64,000 nt of DNA, from assembly GCA_963578105.1 (NCBI GenBank), contig CAUZBP010000006.1, positions 1-64,000 on the forward strand, read 5' to 3'. Origin of the DNA: GCA-2718815 sp963578105. GTDB lineage: Bacteria; Planctomycetota; Planctomycetia; Pirellulales; Pirellulaceae. This document shows, piece after piece, positions 61,302-64,000 of this stretch. A program made the position numbers and the translations under genes. Under the pieces are notes generated by a model. It was not told where the DNA came from. It searched no databases and saw only the letters and a list, made by a program, of their open reading frames with translations. Positions within the stretch are counted from its first letter, which is position 1. Every line of letters starts with the position of its first letter.

Positions 61302-61751
61302 ATGATCACAAAACTTGAACATATGGCGTTGAGTGTTTCCAACCTCCAGCAATCGATCGAGTTCTACACCGAAGTACTGGGCCTGGAACTTGTCAGAGAA
61401 CTTGATTGTGGCCCGGAAACGCCTTTAGGAACGGTCGTGGGATTGCCAGGGTGCCGGGCAAAGATTGCGCACCTCATGTGCGGTGAAACCATGTTGGAAT
61501 TGTTCGAGTACATCGACCCGCGTGGAGAGTCGGTACCTGGTGAACGGCGGCAGGCGGATCACGGATTCATTCACATCGGATTCCAGTCGAACGACGTACG
61601 CGGCGATTATCAGAGGCTCCTCCAGCAAGGAGTTCAGTTTTTCTCCGAGCCAATTGAATTTCGACCCGCTGTGTGGATCGTCTACTTTCGTGGCCCCGAC
61701 GGTGAAGTGGGTGAATTGCGCGAGACGCCGGGAGGAAAAACCAGCTCTTGA
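61302..61751 (+). CDS. Glyoxalase/VOC-fold protein
   Basis: A 149-aa VOC-family protein with two paired beta-alpha-beta-beta-beta modules. The first module starts ITKLEHMALSVSNLQQSIEF with a metal-ligand histidine (H7) and ends CGETMLELFEY (E); the second has DHGFIHIGFQSNDV and VGELRET. The layout matches methylmalonyl-CoA epimerase or lactoylglutathione lyase. The ATG lies 5 bases after the SDR stop, so the genes are one operon and may serve one pathway. Confidence 0.88.
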   Translation: MITKLEHMALSVSNLQQSIEFYTEVLGLELVRELDCGPETPLGTVVGLPGCRAKIAHLMCGETMLELFEYIDPRGESVPGERRQADHGFIHIGFQSNDVRGDYQRLLQQGVQFFSEPIEFRPAVWIVYFRGPDGEVGELRETPGGKTSS

Positions 61752-61928
61752 ACAAATTTCATTATTTCCAGCGATCCAACCGATCCCGTCGGTCTTTCTC
61801 TGCCGGAGAACCGTGCCTCGGGCGGGAAATTCCAGTGACCACATTGGCATCACCACGCATCTCCAGATGAACCCATGCAACTTTGCCCTCACACTCATTG
61901 GTTACCTTGGAAGAAAGCGAGTTCGCGT

Positions 61929-63284
61929 ATGACTTTGACACGTCCCCGCACTTTAAAACGTCAACAGTGCCTTATCCTGTTGGTTCTCGTGTTCCAGGTC
62001 ATCTTCGTCTCTCACCGTGCGACTTCAGGTGACGAGTCCGTACCGGCAGATCCCCGCCTTCGCTGGTGGAAGGGCAACATCCACACACACTCCTTCTGGA
62101 GTGACGGCAATGACTTTCCGGAAATGATTGCCGAGTGGTACCGAACCCGTGATTACAACTTTCTGGCGATCTCGGATCACAACGTGTTGAGTGAAGGTGA
62201 GCGTTGGATGAAACTGGAAGAAATTCTCCGTCGCGGCGACCAGGACACTCTGCAGAAATATCGCAGCCGGTTCGGGGGTGGCTGGGTGGAAACTCGTGGA
62301 GTTTCCGAGTCTCCTGAAGTCGAGGTCCGTCTCAAACCGTTAAACGAGTTCCGCGCCCTGATCGAAGAGCGGGGCAAGTTTATCCTCATCCAGGGAGAAG
62401 AAATCACCGATCGGATATTAGGCAAACCGGTCCATTTAAACGCAACCAATCTCAAGGAAGTAATCCAACCACTGGGTGGTAACAGTATTCGCGAAGGCGT
62501 GATCAATAATTTACGAGCTGTCGAAGATCAAGCGAGACGTACAGGACGCGAGGTTCTGCTGCATCTCAATCACCCCAGTTTTCATTACACGTTCACCGCA
62601 GAAGATCTGGCAGCCGTATTGGCAGAACGTTTCTTTGAAGTCTTCAATGGTCATCCAAGCGTGAACAACAGCGGAGATGAAGATCACCCGTCTGTTGATC
62701 GGATCTGGGATATTGCCAATACGATTCGTCTGGATGTCTTACGTGCCCCACCCCTTTATGGACTAGCAACCGATGATAGTCATGAGTACCACGGCCGGTC
62801 CGGCAGTCGACCCGGACGAGGTTGGATCATGGTACAATCCCGCTACCTGACTCCCGAACACCTGATTCGTGCCGTCAAAGCTGGTGACTTTTACGCCTCC
62901 AGCGGAGTGACGTTGAGTGACATCGATTTCGACGCTCAGCAGAAAACTTTCCATGTTCGTGTCCAGCCCGTCCAGGACGTAACCTACACTATCCAGTTTG
63001 TCGGGACCCTGAATGATTACGATCGGACATCATCACCACGTCTTGACCGGGAAGGGAAGGAAATCGCAACAACACGAGTTTATTCCGAAGATGTGGGGCG
63101 TGTCTTGCAGACCACCCGTGGCACTCAAGCAAGTTACAAGTTGACGGGAAAAGAATTCTACGTTCGCGCCGTGATCACTTCAAACCGGCCTCCTGCGGAT
63201 CCCACATCCGAAGGACAGTTCGAACAGGCCTGGACGCAGCCGGTGGGTTGGAAGAGGGTGCTGGATCCCTCCTCTGCAGACTAA
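61929..63284 (+). CDS. Exported PHP-domain metal-dependent phosphoesterase-like protein
   Basis: A 451-aa protein with a signal/anchor segment (RQQCLILLVLVFQVIFVSH). The PHP domain carries metal-binding histidines in KGNIHTHSFWSDGNDF and FLAISDHNVLSEGER, further ligands in IQGEEITD and LHLNHPSFHY, and the late ATDDSHEY segment. A beta C-terminal part (VQPVQDVTYTIQFVG) follows. PHP proteins hydrolyse phosphoesters or bind metals; an exported form suggests extracellular substrates. The frame starts at 61875, but the signal begins at the ATG at 61929. Confidence 0.85.
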   Translation: MTLTRPRTLKRQQCLILLVLVFQVIFVSHRATSGDESVPADPRLRWWKGNIHTHSFWSDGNDFPEMIAEWYRTRDYNFLAISDHNVLSEGERWMKLEEILRRGDQDTLQKYRSRFGGGWVETRGVSESPEVEVRLKPLNEFRALIEERGKFILIQGEEITDRILGKPVHLNATNLKEVIQPLGGNSIREGVINNLRAVEDQARRTGREVLLHLNHPSFHYTFTAEDLAAVLAERFFEVFNGHPSVNNSGDEDHPSVDRIWDIANTIRLDVLRAPPLYGLATDDSHEYHGRSGSRPGRGWIMVQSRYLTPEHLIRAVKAGDFYASSGVTLSDIDFDAQQKTFHVRVQPVQDVTYTIQFVGTLNDYDRTSSPRLDREGKEIATTRVYSEDVGRVLQTTRGTQASYKLTGKEFYVRAVITSNRPPADPTSEGQFEQAWTQPVGWKRVLDPSSAD

Positions 63285-63402
63285 GTACATCGGACCATGC
63301 CTGGGAAATGGCGTCGACGAACTGCCGAGCGGAATCATTTTTAAACGGATCGGCAAACAGACAAACTGCGGGAAACGATCCCCCTTTGTGCCCGGACAGA
63401 TT

Positions 63403-64000
63403 TCATTCGGCAAACTGCTCACTGAAAATCCGTTCTTCCAGTGAGCGATCAGGATCAAAGAGTATGGTCGAGGGCTTCGACTGGTCCTGTTTAATCGTGA
63501 CGGAAACCAAGTCGCGCACCTCGAAGAAGTCTGCCGCAGCGCCAACCGGACGCTTTTCGGGATCCAGGTTCACGAAGCTGACTTCAGCCGTGTAGGGAAT
63601 TAAAGCGCCGTGCCATCGACGCGGACGGAACGCACTGATCGGGGTCAACGCCAGCAGGTTAGATCCCAAGGGGATGATCGGTCCTCGCGCGGACAAGTTG
63701 TAAGCCGTACTGCCCATAGGAGTGGAAAGCAGAAGTCCGTCACAGATGAGATTGCCGATACGCTGGATGCCATTTACCTCGATACGCAAATTTGCCGTCT
63801 GATGGCTGTAGCGGAAGACCGACACTTCGTTAAACGCGATGGATTCACAGGTTTGACCATTCCGGGATTCCGCCAACATGCGTAATGGATAAACCACTTC
63901 GCGTTTGGCTTCGTTGACCCGACGCTCGAGATCTTCACTGCTGTACTCGTTCATCAAAAATCCGACGGTACCGCGATTCATACCGTAGAGAGGCTTGTCC
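63403..64000 (-). CDS. nadK: NAD kinase, C-terminal part (cut by the window edge)
   Basis: The minus-strand frame runs off the right end, so only the 3' portion (about 199 codons) is visible. The sequence across the edge reads DKPLYGMNRGTVGFLMNEYS, the NADK substrate loop. It continues with FNEVSVFRY, the NAD-kinase catalytic segment DGLLLSTPMGSTAYNLSARG, and PHP-like LALTPI. NAD kinase makes NADP from NAD. An ATG at 63981 in the frame is internal, not the start. The gene is convergent with the PHP gene, 118 bases apart. Confidence 0.93.
   Translation of the reverse strand, partial: DKPLYGMNRGTVGFLMNEYSSEDLERRVNEAKREVVYPLRMLAESRNGQTCESIAFNEVSVFRYSHQTANLRIEVNGIQRIGNLICDGLLLSTPMGSTAYNLSARGPIIPLGSNLLALTPISAFRPRRWHGALIPYTAEVSFVNLDPEKRPVGAAADFFEVRDLVSVTIKQDQSKPSTILFDPDRSLEERIFSEQFAE

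Noticed and set aside
1..64000. Looked for tRNA and rRNA genes, CRISPR arrays, transposases and integrases.
   Set aside because: No tRNA cloverleaf, rRNA-like stretch, regular repeat-spacer array, or mobile-element protein was recognised on either strand.

Overview
The window reads as a chromosomal segment of a planctomycete (Planctomycetota, probably Pirellulales-like). The lineage markers are a PSCyt1/DUF1549/DUF1553 secreted cytochrome-type protein, a DUF1080 glycosidase-like protein beside a secreted metallophosphoesterase, an ExbB/ExbD/ExbD cluster embedded among TPR and von Willebrand A genes, many secreted proteins without homologues I recognise, loose gene spacing, and frequent TTG or GTG starts. 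No rRNA, tRNA, insertion sequence, prophage or CRISPR array was seen. The assignment rests on gene content read by eye, not on a search.

Layout. 1-3.5 kb: a primary-type sigma-70 factor (minus strand), a long gene-poor spacer and a small zinc-ribbon membrane protein. 3.5-8.3 kb: a minus-strand block with both subunits of DNA topoisomerase VI (B then A), followed by a cysteine-rich protein with repeated CPxSG-type motifs. 8.7-9.8 kb: two small secreted proteins ending at a good terminator. 9.9-16.7 kb: a minus-strand envelope operon, VWA protein, TPR protein, ExbB, ExbD, ExbD, large TPR protein. 17.1-25 kb: plus-strand housekeeping genes def, fmt, a small membrane protein, miaB, glnE and a gph-like phosphatase.

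25-41.6 kb: mostly metabolism. A prolyl oligopeptidase, a DapA-family lyase, an uncharacterised conserved enzyme, an IlvD/Edd dehydratase, two aminotransferases of different classes, DUF1080 plus metallophosphoesterase, formate-tetrahydrofolate ligase (fhs), a RidA protein and an HMGL-type aldolase. 41.6-42.5 kb: a gene-free stretch bounded by two terminator-like hairpins and holding a chain of tiny ORFs behind a perfect Shine-Dalgarno site, then a decayed copy of the antiporter C-terminus. 42.5-51.8 kb: the intact Ca/Na antiporter, glpX, an aspartate-type aminotransferase with aspartate dehydrogenase (nadX), a redoxin, and the large PSCyt1 protein. 51.9-64 kb: rlmKL, an arginine pair (short N-acetylglutamate synthase-like GNAT and ArgE-like deacetylase), two uncharacterised exported or membrane proteins, manA, a methyltransferase, an SDR, a glyoxalase-fold protein, a secreted PHP-domain protein and the 3' part of nadK, cut by the window edge.

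The two most interesting systems are the bacterial topoisomerase VI locus, with strongly basic N-terminal tails and a zinc-motif neighbour, and the apparently independent short transcript at about 41.7-42.2 kb. The ExbB/ExbD/TPR/VWA cluster looks like a proton-motive-force-driven envelope machine.
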